Shown: positions 49,088 through 58,181 of the stretch, piece by piece
Numbering within the stretch: position 1 is the stretch's first letter
How the letters are laid out: each line of letters opens with the position of its first letter
Assembly: GCF_014251995.1 (NCBI RefSeq)
Contig: NZ_CP059205.1
Span: 124,001-188,000 of the forward strand
Origin: Blattabacterium cuenoti
GTDB taxonomy: Bacteria > Bacteroidota > Bacteroidia > Flavobacteriales > Blattabacteriaceae
Length of the DNA: 64,000 bases
Direction of reading: 5' to 3'
Program-made: the position numbers and the translations under genes
Notes under the pieces: model-generated
What the model was told of the DNA's origin: nothing
Seen by the model: only the letters and a program-made list of their open reading frames with translations
The model's database searches: none

Positions 49088-49093
49088 ATTGAA

Positions 49094-49933
49094 TTACATC
49101 ATCATAGAAACTAAATTATATATATTTTTTTTCAATTCAGTTCTAGAAGAAATTAAATCTATAAAACCATGATCCATAAGAAATTCTGATGTTTGAAATC
49201 CTTCTGGAAGACTTTTACCAATGGTTTCTTTAATCACTCTAGGTCCAGCAAATCCAATAAGAGCTCCAGGTTCTGCTATATTAATATCTCCAAGTAAAGC
49301 GTAAGAAGCCGTAACTCCTCCAGTAGTAGGATCCGTTAAAACGGATATATAAGGAATTTTAGAATCACGCAATTGAGTTAACCTAGCAATTGTTTTAGCC
49401 ATTTGCATTAGTGAAAAAGAAGATTCCATTATTCTAGCACCACCAGATTTAGAGATTAATATATAAGGAAATCTCTTTTCTATACAGTATTTTACTGCTC
49501 TAGAAATTTTTTCTCCTACTACAGATCCCATAGACCCACCTATAAAAGAAAAATCCATGCAAGATATTACTACATCAAGTCCTTTTATTTTTCCAATTCC
49601 TGTTCTAATAGCATCATATAAATTTGTTTTTTTTTTAGCTTCTTTAATTCTATCTGTATATTTCTTATAGTCTTCCCATTTTATGGGATCTTTACTAATT
49701 ACTTTTTTATCAATTTCGAAAAAATTTCCGTTATCAAAAAGAATTTCAAAATATTCTTTACTATGAATTCTTACATGATATCCATCTTCTGGACTAACGT
49801 AAGAATTTTTTCTTAAAACTTCTATATCTACAATTTTTCCACTAGGAGTTCTATGCCATAATCCCTTTGGTAAATCTTTTTTTTTGTCTACAGGAGTTAA
49901 AATATTTTTTTTTTTTCTCAAAAACCAAGCCAT
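49094..49933 (-). CDS. accD: Acetyl-CoA carboxylase carboxyltransferase subunit beta
   Basis: The 279-residue subunit transfers the carboxyl group from biotin to acetyl-CoA. Crotonase-fold segments are [55 protein letters not shown] and [13 protein letters not shown]. The N-terminal zinc ribbon with four cysteines found in E. coli AccD is absent: there is no cysteine in the first 100 residues (the corresponding part reads [14 protein letters not shown]), a condition I believe is shared by flavobacterial relatives. It lies 9 bp after fbaA in one minus-strand unit. Confidence 0.95.
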   Translation of the reverse strand: MAWFLRKKKNILTPVDKKKDLPKGLWHRTPSGKIVDIEVLRKNSYVSPEDGYHVRIHSKEYFEILFDNGNFFEIDKKVISKDPIKWEDYKKYTDRIKEAKKKTNLYDAIRTGIGKIKGLDVVISCMDFSFIGGSMGSVVGEKISRAVKYCIEKRFPYILISKSGGARIMESSFSLMQMAKTIARLTQLRDSKIPYISVLTDPTTGGVTASYALLGDINIAEPGALIGFAGPRVIKETIGKSLPEGFQTSEFLMDHGFIDLISSRTELKKNIYNLVSMMM

Positions 49934-49942
49934 ATTTTTTTC

Positions 49943-51010
49943 TTATAAAGTATTAATATTATTCATAAATTCAAAATATTTTTTTAAAAGAGTTTTAAAG
50001 GACTCTTCTCCTTTTCTTAACCAAACTCTAGGGTCATAATATTTTTTATTTGGAATATTTTTTCCTTCTGGATTTCCTACTTGTTTTCTTAAATACTCTT
50101 CATTATTTTTCATATAATCCCTTACTCCACAAGTGAAAGCGTACTGTAAATCAGTATCTACATTCATTTTAACAACTCCATAACTAATAGATTCTTCTAT
50201 TTCTTTCCTAGAAGATCCAGATCCACCATGAAAAACAAAAGAAACCGGTTTATTCTTTGTAATAAGTTTTTTTTGTATGTATTTTTGTGTTTCTTTCAGT
50301 ATTTTAGGACGAAGTACTACATTACCCGGTTTATAAACTCCATGTACATTTCCGAATGAAGCAGCTATAATAAAATTTTTGCTTATTTTCATCAATTTTT
50401 CATAAGCGTAACTAACATCTTTAGGTTGAGTATACAACTTATTGTTTTCTATATGAGAATTATCTATACCATCTTCCTCTCCACCTGTTACACCTAATTC
50501 TATCTCAATGGTCATGTTTTTTTTATTCATTTTTTCAAAATATTTTTCACAAATTCTAATATTTTCTTTCAATGGTTCTTGAGATAAATCTAGCATATGT
50601 GAACTGAACAGAGTTTTTCCAAAACGGTTAAAATATTGTTCATTTGCTTCAATCAATCCATCTATCCATGGTAAAAAATATTTAGAGCAATGATCTGTAT
50701 GTAAAATAACTGTTGATTTGTAAAATGAAGCTAGTTCATGAATATGCATAGCACAAGCTATAGACCCCTTTATTGCTGCTTGTTGTTTATAATTATTCAA
50801 CCCCTTTCCTGCATTGAAAATAGCACCTCCATTAGATAATTGAATAATAACAGGAGAATTTACTTCTGCAGCAGTTTCCATTACTGAATTTATAGTATTA
50901 GATCCAATAACATTTACAGCAGGGATAGCAAAAACCTCTTCCTTAGCATATTCAAATATTTCCAAAACGAGATTACCAGTTGCTACTCCAAAAGGAAATT
51001 TTCTAGACAT
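49943..51010 (-). CDS. fbaA: Fructose-bisphosphate aldolase class II
   Basis: The 355-residue zinc enzyme interconverts fructose-1,6-bisphosphate and triose phosphates. The metal-site histidines lie in VILHTDHCSKYF, SFGNVHGVYKPGNV and FVFHGGSGSSRKEI. Length places it with the E. coli FbaA type. It works with fbp, also in this window, in hexose synthesis. A TATATTTG promoter element is found upstream, and accD follows. Confidence 0.96.
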   Translation of the reverse strand: MSRKFPFGVATGNLVLEIFEYAKEEVFAIPAVNVIGSNTINSVMETAAEVNSPVIIQLSNGGAIFNAGKGLNNYKQQAAIKGSIACAMHIHELASFYKSTVILHTDHCSKYFLPWIDGLIEANEQYFNRFGKTLFSSHMLDLSQEPLKENIRICEKYFEKMNKKNMTIEIELGVTGGEEDGIDNSHIENNKLYTQPKDVSYAYEKLMKISKNFIIAASFGNVHGVYKPGNVVLRPKILKETQKYIQKKLITKNKPVSFVFHGGSGSSRKEIEESISYGVVKMNVDTDLQYAFTCGVRDYMKNNEEYLRKQVGNPEGKNIPNKKYYDPRVWLRKGEESFKTLLKKYFEFMNNINTL

Positions 51011-51047
51011 GTATTTTAATTTTTTAATTTAAAGTCAAGATAAACAA

Positions 51048-51055
51048 CAAATATA
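51048..51055 (-). promoter_or_regulatory. Bacteroidota-type -7 promoter element for fbaA-accD
   Basis: On the minus strand TATATTTG matches TAnnTTTG exactly, 37 bp before the fbaA ATG. No clear -33 TTG is seen. Confidence 0.4.
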
Positions 51056-51145
51056 AAAGTATTCGTAGATTATTATATTGTGTACATTTTTCATGTTTTA
51101 TATAACTAAATTTATTTGAAAAAAATGAAAAATTTTTAATAAGTT

Positions 51146-53740
51146 ATGATTATTCCATCTACATTAAAAATATATAACGCTTCAGCTGGTTCTGGAAAAA
51201 CTTTTTTTTTGGTTAAAAATTATCTTTATATCCTATTAAAAAATAGGAATTCTGATGAGTTTAAAAAAATTTTAGCTTTGACTTTTACTAAAAAAGCTTC
51301 TGAAGAAATGAAAAAACGTATTCTTCAATGTCTTAAAGAATTTTCAAATCCAATAAGAATTAAAAAAGAATATTCTTATTTATTGAATAATCTTATAAAA
51401 GATTTGAATTTGACAAAACAACAATTACATAGACGATCTAAAAAAATATTATCTTCTATTTTTCATGATTTTCATTCTTTTTCTAAAAACATAAGTACGA
51501 TAGATAAATTTAATTACAATATTGTTAGATCTTTTTATTCAACTAAAAAGATTGATTTAGAAATGGATACAGAAAAAATTCTATTTAAAGTTGTAGATAA
51601 TTTATTATGTAGATTAAATAATTCAGAAAAATGGTCAGATATTTTAGTTCAATTTTCCATAGAAAAATTAAGGGAAGGAAAAAACTGGGATTTAAGAAAA
51701 GAATTATTTAAGATGGCTCGTATTATAATGGATGAAAATAATTTTTTACCAGTAAAAAAAATAAAAAGTTATTCTTTGGAAAATTTCGTACAATTAAAAA
51801 ACGTTTTAATCAAAAGAACTCGAAAATTTGAGGAAAAATGTGAAACACAAGGAAGAAAATTTTTTGTTTTTTTAAGGGAAAATTATATTTCAGAAAAATC
51901 ATTTCTCAATTCGGAATTTCCAAAATTTTTCCAAAAATTTAAAACTAAAAATATACTTCTTAATCCTTTTCATGAAAATCTTGAAAATAATATTCAAAAA
52001 AAAATTTTTTATTCTAAAAATTCTAAAAAAAGTCAAAGAATATTGATAGAAAAAAATCAAAATAAAATTATTTCATTATATAATAAAACGAAATCTATTT
52101 ACAATAATAATATATCATGTTATCTTTTGGATAAAATATTTTTAAGAAATATTAATATACTGTCAATAATACATGAAATTGAAAAAGAATTAAATTTTAT
52201 AAAAAATGAAAAAAGAATTATTCTAAATATAGAATTAAATAAAATTATTTATGAAAAAATTACCAAAGAGACATTTCCTAAAATTTATGAAAAAATAGGA
52301 ACGAAATATAAACATTATTTTATAGATGAATTTCAAGATATTTCATTTTTACAATGGAATAATATTAAAATATTAATTGAAAATGCATTATCTGAAAATG
52401 GATCCGCCATGATAGTAGGAGATCCAAAACAATCTATATATAGATGGAGAGGGGGAGATTCCAAACAATTTATTAAATTAATAAATTATAAATCTATAAA
52501 TTATAAAAAGGAGTTAAAAACTCTGGAAAAAAATTTTAGAAGTTATAAGGAGATTGTAAAATTTAATAACTCTCTTTATAAATCTATATCTAAAATTTTT
52601 CGTTCTCATGATTATAAAAATATATATCTAAATTCAAAACAGAAAGTATTTAAAAAATCTGGAGGATATGTGGAGATAAACTTTATAAAAAGTTTATTAG
52701 TTTCTAATTATAAAGAACATATTTATTTCCAGGTGAAAAATAAAATAGAAAAACTTTTGAGAAAAAAATATCTTTTATCAGATATATCTTTATTAGTTAG
52801 AAATAATAAAGAAGGACATTTTTTGTCTGAAAGACTTATTGAAGATGGTTTTAAAGTTAATACATCTGTTTCTCTATTAATAAAAAATCAGTTAGAAATA
52901 CAAATAATCATAAATTTATTTTATATTATTTCTAATCCATATTGTTATCAAAAAAGAGTTGTTTTAATTTTTTTATTGTTGAGAAAAAAATTTCTTCTTA
53001 CTAAGAAAAAATATCATGATTTTATAATGGAAATAATCTTTTTTCCATTAGACATTTTTCTAAAAAAAATTTCGTTAAAAAATAAATTTTTTGTAAAAAA
53101 AATATATAACAAAACAATATATAGTATTTCAGAAGAAATAATTAATTCTTTTGAATTATTAAATAAAAATAGTACTGCATCTATTTATTCTTTTTTAGAT
53201 TTTGTTTATAGGTTTATGAAAAAAAAGGGTAATTCTATTATTGATTTTCTGAACTATTGGGAATCTAAAAAAGAAAAAGAAAGTGTCATTATCTCTGATA
53301 ATAATAAAAATTCTATTCATGTAATGACTATTCATAAATCTAAAGGATTACAATTTCCTATAGTTATTCTTCCTTTTGCTGATTGGAATTCTCATTCTAA
53401 TAATAAAAGAAAGAAAGAGGGAGGATGGATAGATGTAAATCCTCATTTATATAATGGATTGAATACTATTTATTTGGAAATAGAACCATATTTAAAACAA
53501 ATAAAACATAATAAGGAAATACATAATTTTTATAAAAATTATATTTCAAATACAATGAATGATAATATCAATTTATTATACGTAGCTACTACTCGTCCTA
53601 TAGAACAATTAATATTTTTTTCTAAATTAGAAAATGAAAAAACTATATCATTTTATATTAAAAATTTTCTCCAAGAAAAAAAAATATGGAACGATAAAAA
53701 ATATCAATATTCCTTCGGGAAGGAAGGAAAATATTTTTAA
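51146..53740 (+). CDS. UvrD/AddA-like helicase lacking the C-terminal nuclease domain
   Basis: The 864-residue superfamily 1 helicase has every helicase motif: Walker A NASAGSGKTF (K18), motif Ia LALTFTKKASEEMKKR, DEFQD in YFIDEFQDIS, motif III VGDPKQSIYRWRG, motif IV LEKNFRSY, motif V TIHKSKGLQFPIVIL and motif VI LLYVATTRPIEQL. Free-living flavobacterial relatives are usually about 1,040 residues and end in a PD-(D/E)XK nuclease; here the protein stops soon after motif VI with a lysine-rich tail, and no AddB-like partner lies next to it. It probably unwinds DNA in recombination or repair without cutting it. Confidence 0.85.
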   Translation: MIIPSTLKIYNASAGSGKTFFLVKNYLYILLKNRNSDEFKKILALTFTKKASEEMKKRILQCLKEFSNPIRIKKEYSYLLNNLIKDLNLTKQQLHRRSKKILSSIFHDFHSFSKNISTIDKFNYNIVRSFYSTKKIDLEMDTEKILFKVVDNLLCRLNNSEKWSDILVQFSIEKLREGKNWDLRKELFKMARIIMDENNFLPVKKIKSYSLENFVQLKNVLIKRTRKFEEKCETQGRKFFVFLRENYISEKSFLNSEFPKFFQKFKTKNILLNPFHENLENNIQKKIFYSKNSKKSQRILIEKNQNKIISLYNKTKSIYNNNISCYLLDKIFLRNINILSIIHEIEKELNFIKNEKRIILNIELNKIIYEKITKETFPKIYEKIGTKYKHYFIDEFQDISFLQWNNIKILIENALSENGSAMIVGDPKQSIYRWRGGDSKQFIKLINYKSINYKKELKTLEKNFRSYKEIVKFNNSLYKSISKIFRSHDYKNIYLNSKQKVFKKSGGYVEINFIKSLLVSNYKEHIYFQVKNKIEKLLRKKYLLSDISLLVRNNKEGHFLSERLIEDGFKVNTSVSLLIKNQLEIQIIINLFYIISNPYCYQKRVVLIFLLLRKKFLLTKKKYHDFIMEIIFFPLDIFLKKISLKNKFFVKKIYNKTIYSISEEIINSFELLNKNSTASIYSFLDFVYRFMKKKGNSIIDFLNYWESKKEKESVIISDNNKNSIHVMTIHKSKGLQFPIVILPFADWNSHSNNKRKKEGGWIDVNPHLYNGLNTIYLEIEPYLKQIKHNKEIHNFYKNYISNTMNDNINLLYVATTRPIEQLIFFSKLENEKTISFYIKNFLQEKKIWNDKKYQYSFGKEGKYF

Positions 53741-53744
53741 TAAT

Positions 53745-54599
53745 TTATTTGACATGTTTTTCTGCATGATAAGAAGATCTAACTAATGGTCCACTTTCTA
53801 CATATTTAAATCCCATTTTTAATCCAATTTTTTTTAATTCTTTGAATTCTTCTGGAGATATAAAAAAACGAACAGGATAATGTTTTAAAGAAGGTTGTAA
53901 ATATTGTCCTATTGTTAGAATGTCTACTTTAGAGTTCTTAATATCTTCCATTGTTCCTATTATTTCACTTTTTGTCTCTCCTAGTCCTAACATAATCCCT
54001 GTTTTTGTTCTAATATTATTATTTTGTTCTTTAATATATTGTAATACTTTAAGACTTCTATCATATTTAGCTTGAACACGTATTTCTTTTGTTAATCTAG
54101 AAACTGTTTCTAAATTATGAGAAATTATTTCTGGACGAATATTAATTATTTTATCTATTATTTTATTTTCTCCTTTAAAATCAGGAATTAAAGCTTCTAT
54201 TGTTATATCCGGATTTAAATATCTTACTTTTTGTATAGTTTTTACCCAGATAGAAACCCCCATATCCGTTAAATCATCTCTATTAACAGAAGTTAATACT
54301 GCATGTTTTATTTTTAAAATTTTTATAGACTCTGCTACTTTTTTGGGTTCTTCTAAATTTACCTTTTGAGGCTTTCCAGTTTTAACTCCACAAAATTTAC
54401 AAGATCTTGTACAAATATTTCCTAATATCATAAAAGTAGCTACACCTTTTTCCCAACATTCTCCTATATTAGGACAACTTCCACTTTGACAAATCGTATT
54501 CAATTTATGTAAAGAAACCAATTTTTGTAATTTATAATAATTTTTATTTATTGGTAGTTTTACTTTTATCCATTTTGGCTTTTTTCGAAGAAAATTCAT
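53745..54599 (-). CDS. lipA: Lipoyl synthase
   Basis: The 284-residue radical SAM enzyme inserts two sulphurs into octanoyl chains on lipoyl domains. Both iron-sulphur sites are visible: the auxiliary cluster in CQSGSCPNIGEC and the radical SAM C-x3-C-x2-C in CTRSCKFCGV. The C-terminal serine motif is RSSYHA. It is convergent with the helicase gene (4 bp) and divergent from the nif3-like gene. Confidence 0.97.
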   Translation of the reverse strand: MNFLRKKPKWIKVKLPINKNYYKLQKLVSLHKLNTICQSGSCPNIGECWEKGVATFMILGNICTRSCKFCGVKTGKPQKVNLEEPKKVAESIKILKIKHAVLTSVNRDDLTDMGVSIWVKTIQKVRYLNPDITIEALIPDFKGENKIIDKIINIRPEIISHNLETVSRLTKEIRVQAKYDRSLKVLQYIKEQNNNIRTKTGIMLGLGETKSEIIGTMEDIKNSKVDILTIGQYLQPSLKHYPVRFFISPEEFKELKKIGLKMGFKYVESGPLVRSSYHAEKHVK

Positions 54600-54646
54600 A
54601 ATTTTTATTTCATTTTATCATTTATACAAAAATCAATTTTTTTTGA

Positions 54647-54654
54647 TAAATTTG
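54647..54654 (+). promoter_or_regulatory. Bacteroidota-type -7 promoter element for the nif3-like gene
   Basis: TAAATTTG matches TAnnTTTG exactly, 22 bp before the ATG at 54677. Confidence 0.4.
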
Positions 54655-54676
54655 TTTTTTTGTTATAGTTAACAAA

Positions 54677-55780
54677 ATGAAAATCTTTGTTAGAGATATA
54701 GTTAAAAAATTAGAAGAATTAGCACCTATAGAATATGCAGAATCTTATGATAATGTGGGGTTAATAATTGGAAATTATGACCAAGAAATAAAAAATATTT
54801 TAATAACTTTAGATCTAACTGAAGAAGTATTTAATGAATCTATAAATAAAAAATGCAACTTAATAATTTCCTTTCATCCTATAATTTTTAAGCCTATAAA
54901 AAATATAACTGGAAAAACATTTTCAGAAAGAGTTATAATTTCTGCATTGAAAAATGATATTTCTATTTATGTTATTCATACAAATTTAGATTCTATATGG
55001 AAAGGAACTTCCGATTATATATCGAAATTATTGAAAATAAATAAAGAAAAAGTTCTTTTTCCTAAAAAATATACCATAAAAAAAATGATTACTTATGTTC
55101 CAGTTAATTATGCAGAAAAAGTGAGAAACTCTTTATTTGAAGCTGGAGCTGGAAATATTTCCAATTATAGTCATTGTAGTTATAATTTTGATGGAATAGG
55201 AAGCTATATGGGAAATAAAAGTAGTAAACCATTTTCTGGTAAAAAGGAATCTTTTCATATGGAGAAGGAAACTTGTATTGGTGTTATTTTTCCTTCTCAC
55301 AAAGAAGAAATGATTAAAAATTCTCTTTTTAAAAGCCATCCCTATGAAGAAGTAGCTTATGAAATTTATAATATTGAAAATATTAATCCTTATACAGGAA
55401 TAGGTTTTATAGGAGAAATAGAAAAAGATATGAATGAATCTAATTTTTTATTATTTATAAAAAAAAAAATGAATCTATCTTGTATTCGTCATTCTTATTT
55501 TACAGGAAAAAAAATAAAAAGAATAGCTTTTATAACAGGTTCAGGTCGTTTTGGAATAGAAACTGCTGTTAAAGAAAAAGCTGATGTATTTATATCATCC
55601 GACTTAAAATATCATGATTTTTTTAAATCTGAAAAAAAGATATTTATTGTGGATATAGATCATTATGAATCAGAAAAAATTTCTAAAAATCTATTAAAAT
55701 ATTTTTTAGATAAAAGTTTTACTTTTATTTCTATTTATAAATCAGAAGTTTATACTAATCCAATTAGATATTTTTATTGA
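54677..55780 (+). CDS. Nif3-like dinuclear metal centre protein (YbgI/YqfO family)
   Basis: The 367-residue protein belongs to the NIF3 family, ring-shaped proteins with two metals per site, often described as GTP cyclohydrolase I type 2-like but of uncertain role. Metal-site segments are LIISFHPIIFKPIK, VIHTNLDSIWKG and the C-terminal DIDHYESEKI. The middle insertion (about residues 125-230) is the PII-like domain of the longer YqfO type. It leads a three-gene plus-strand run with the coiled-coil and thioredoxin-like genes. Confidence 0.9.
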   Translation: MKIFVRDIVKKLEELAPIEYAESYDNVGLIIGNYDQEIKNILITLDLTEEVFNESINKKCNLIISFHPIIFKPIKNITGKTFSERVIISALKNDISIYVIHTNLDSIWKGTSDYISKLLKINKEKVLFPKKYTIKKMITYVPVNYAEKVRNSLFEAGAGNISNYSHCSYNFDGIGSYMGNKSSKPFSGKKESFHMEKETCIGVIFPSHKEEMIKNSLFKSHPYEEVAYEIYNIENINPYTGIGFIGEIEKDMNESNFLLFIKKKMNLSCIRHSYFTGKKIKRIAFITGSGRFGIETAVKEKADVFISSDLKYHDFFKSEKKIFIVDIDHYESEKISKNLLKYFLDKSFTFISIYKSEVYTNPIRYFY

Positions 55781-55795
55781 AACTATTTATTTTTT

Positions 55796-56599
55796 ATGGT
55801 ACATAAAATGCAAGAAGCTACCACAGTGGTGGATAAATTAAGAGTATTATATAATCTTCAGTTAATAGACTCTCGTATAGATGAAATACGAAAGTTCCGT
55901 TTGAATGTTCCAATGGAAATAAAAACATTAGAGGAAGAACTATCTCAAGTAAAAAAAAATTTAGAAAGTATTTACGAAGATATCTCTTTAATAAAAGAAA
56001 ATATAGACAAACAAAATAAAAATATTAGATACTCAGAAAAATTGATTAAAAAATATGAAAAACAAAAAAATAATATAAAAAATCAAAAAGAATTATTATC
56101 TCTTAATAAAGAAATTGATTATCAAAAATTAGACATTCAGTTATCAAAAAAGAAAATTAAAGAATTGAATGCAAAAATTAATGAAAAAAAAGATTTTATA
56201 GAAAAAAAAGAGGAAACGTTAAAAAATAAAAAAGAACATATTTTTCATAAAAAAAAAGAATTAAATAAAATTATTATAGAAAACGAAAAAAAAGAAAAAA
56301 TGCTATTAGAAAAATCTTTATTCTTTTCAAAAAAGGTTGATAATCGTTTATTACAAACTTATAAAAAAATAAGAAATGGAGTTAAAAACGGAGTAGCAAT
56401 TGCTCCTGTCCAAAGAGGAGCTCCATTAGGATCTTATTTAGCAATTACACCTCAAAAATATTCAGAACTAATACAAAGAAATCAACTTTTAATAGATGAA
56501 CATAGTGGAAGAATATTAATAGATTCTGAATTAGCTGAAGAAGAAGAAAAAAAACAAAATATTTTTTTATATAGATATAAAAAAAATAAAAAAGATTAA
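55796..56599 (+). CDS. Coiled-coil protein of the C4 zinc-ribbon (DUF164-like) family without zinc cysteines
   Basis: The 267-residue protein is mainly a long coiled coil (residues about 20-185) rich in Lys and Glu, with the family opening KLRVLYNLQLIDSRIDEIR. The C-terminal part APVQRGAPLGS and IDEHSGRILID matches the region where relatives outside Bacteroidota carry a CxxC zinc ribbon, but here it has no cysteine. Related proteins act as ribosome or nucleic-acid associated factors in some bacteria, but the role in this lineage is unknown. Confidence 0.82.
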   Translation: MVHKMQEATTVVDKLRVLYNLQLIDSRIDEIRKFRLNVPMEIKTLEEELSQVKKNLESIYEDISLIKENIDKQNKNIRYSEKLIKKYEKQKNNIKNQKELLSLNKEIDYQKLDIQLSKKKIKELNAKINEKKDFIEKKEETLKNKKEHIFHKKKELNKIIIENEKKEKMLLEKSLFFSKKVDNRLLQTYKKIRNGVKNGVAIAPVQRGAPLGSYLAITPQKYSELIQRNQLLIDEHSGRILIDSELAEEEEKKQNIFLYRYKKNKKD

Positions 56600-56611
56600 A
56601 ATTAATTAATT

Positions 56612-57172
56612 ATGGTATTAACTTATTCTTCCAGTAAAATTATTATTAAAATAAAGAGTTTTAACTTACTAGAAGTTTCTTCAGGAAAGAAAAAATCTAT
56701 GAAAGACTATTTTTCAAATATAGCAACTGTAATCATGTTTATTTGTAATCATTGTCCTTATGTACAACATATTAACAATGAATTAATTCGTTTATCCAAT
56801 GATTTTATTCCAAAAGGAATTTCCTTTTTAGCTATTAATTCTAACGATGTAAACAAATATCCGGAAGATTCTCCGGAAAATATGAAAATAATACATGATC
56901 AGTTAAATTATCCTTTTCCTTATTTCTTCGACGAAACACAAGATGTAGCAAGATACTATTGTGCGAAATGTACTCCTGAATTTTTTATTTTTTATGGAAA
57001 TGGAAATTTATGTTATCACGGTCAATTAGATAATTCCAGACCTAATAACAATATACCAATAACAGGATCAGATGTAAGAAATATATTGAAAAATATTTTA
57101 AAAGGAGAAAGTATCAGTCCAACAAATCATAATAAATTAAGTTACGGATGTAATATTAAATGGAAAACATAA
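56612..57172 (+). CDS. Thioredoxin-like / redoxin family protein
   Basis: The 186-residue protein has a thioredoxin-like fold of the peroxiredoxin-like group common in flavobacteria. It carries C-x2-C in MFICNHCPYVQH at the expected redox site and a second CAKC after RYY, followed by the cis-proline context TPEFFIF. A role in thiol redox or peroxide defence is likely, but the substrate is unknown. The 3' end overlaps the convergent nrnA by 17 bp. Confidence 0.85.
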   Translation: MVLTYSSSKIIIKIKSFNLLEVSSGKKKSMKDYFSNIATVIMFICNHCPYVQHINNELIRLSNDFIPKGISFLAINSNDVNKYPEDSPENMKIIHDQLNYPFPYFFDETQDVARYYCAKCTPEFFIFYGNGNLCYHGQLDNSRPNNNIPITGSDVRNILKNILKGESISPTNHNKLSYGCNIKWKT

Positions 57173-58181
57173 GATCCATATAATAATTAGGAATAATTTT
57201 CAGAAAATATTTAATAGTTTCATTAAGATTTTTTTCTAAAGTTCCTCCTGCAGCATTTTTATGACCTCCTCCTTCAAAATGTTTTTTGGAAAATAGACCC
57301 ACATCAAAATTTCCTTTAGAACGAAAAGAAACTTTAATTGGATATTTTTCTTTTTCTTCAAAAAAGAAAACAGAAAATACAATATTTTTTATCCCTAATC
57401 CATAAGTAATAATTCCTTCCGTATCTCCTGAATTATAGGAATAATTTCTAATATCGTTGGAATTAATGCTTGTATAAACTGTTCGATATTTTTTTATTAT
57501 TTTTAATCTTTTCAATGCTTTAGATAATAATTTTAATTTATTCTTATTATATTTTTCTTGTAAACGGTCATATATTTCAACTATATTAATCCCCTTTTCT
57601 ATCAATTTTCCTGCAATAAAATGAGTTTCTGAAGTTACAGAAGGAAAACGAAAAAATCCTGTATCAGTCATTAATCCAACATATAAACATGTGGCTATTT
57701 TTTTATCTATCTTATTTAAATGATTCATTTTAGATATAAGTCTAAAAACTAATATACTTGTAGCTGATACTGTGGAGTCAGAAAGCATAAAATCGAAATT
57801 AAATGGAAAAGGATGGTGATCTATTAGTATTTTTTTTGCTTTTGAATAGGATAAAAAATCTTTTAGTTTTTTTACCCTTGATAAATTATTGAAATCTATA
57901 AGAAAAATATAATCAGAATTTATAAATTTTTTTTTTATTAAAAATTGAGTTTCTTCTGAAAGAACAATAACTTCTTCAATTCCTGGAAGCCATTGGAAAA
58001 ATTCAGAATATTTTGTTGGAGATATTAAATCTACATTATGTTTTAATTCTCTAAGATAGAATAAAAGAGCCAATGAGGATCCCAAAGCATCTCCATCTGG
58101 ATTATTATGAGGTAATAAAATAATTCTTTTTTTATTTTTTCCATTAAAAATGCTAGAAATAAGCATATATTTCTTATTCAT
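57156..58181 (-). CDS. nrnA: DHH-family phosphoesterase, oligoribonuclease NrnA-like
   Basis: The 341-residue protein is a DHH/DHHA1 phosphoesterase. The first metal motif is HNNPDGDALGSSLAL, the DHH motif is ILIDHHPFPF, and the DHHA1 end is FEGGGHKNAAGG. NrnA-type enzymes degrade very short RNAs and remove phosphate from pAp. Its start overlaps the cca stop by 8 bp in a nrnA-cca-tsaC-dapD minus-strand group, transcribed in the order dapD to nrnA. Confidence 0.92.
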   Translation of the reverse strand: MNKKYMLISSIFNGKNKKRIILLPHNNPDGDALGSSLALLFYLRELKHNVDLISPTKYSEFFQWLPGIEEVIVLSEETQFLIKKKFINSDYIFLIDFNNLSRVKKLKDFLSYSKAKKILIDHHPFPFNFDFMLSDSTVSATSILVFRLISKMNHLNKIDKKIATCLYVGLMTDTGFFRFPSVTSETHFIAGKLIEKGINIVEIYDRLQEKYNKNKLKLLSKALKRLKIIKKYRTVYTSINSNDIRNYSYNSGDTEGIITYGLGIKNIVFSVFFFEEKEKYPIKVSFRSKGNFDVGLFSKKHFEGGGHKNAAGGTLEKNLNETIKYFLKIIPNYYMDLMFSI

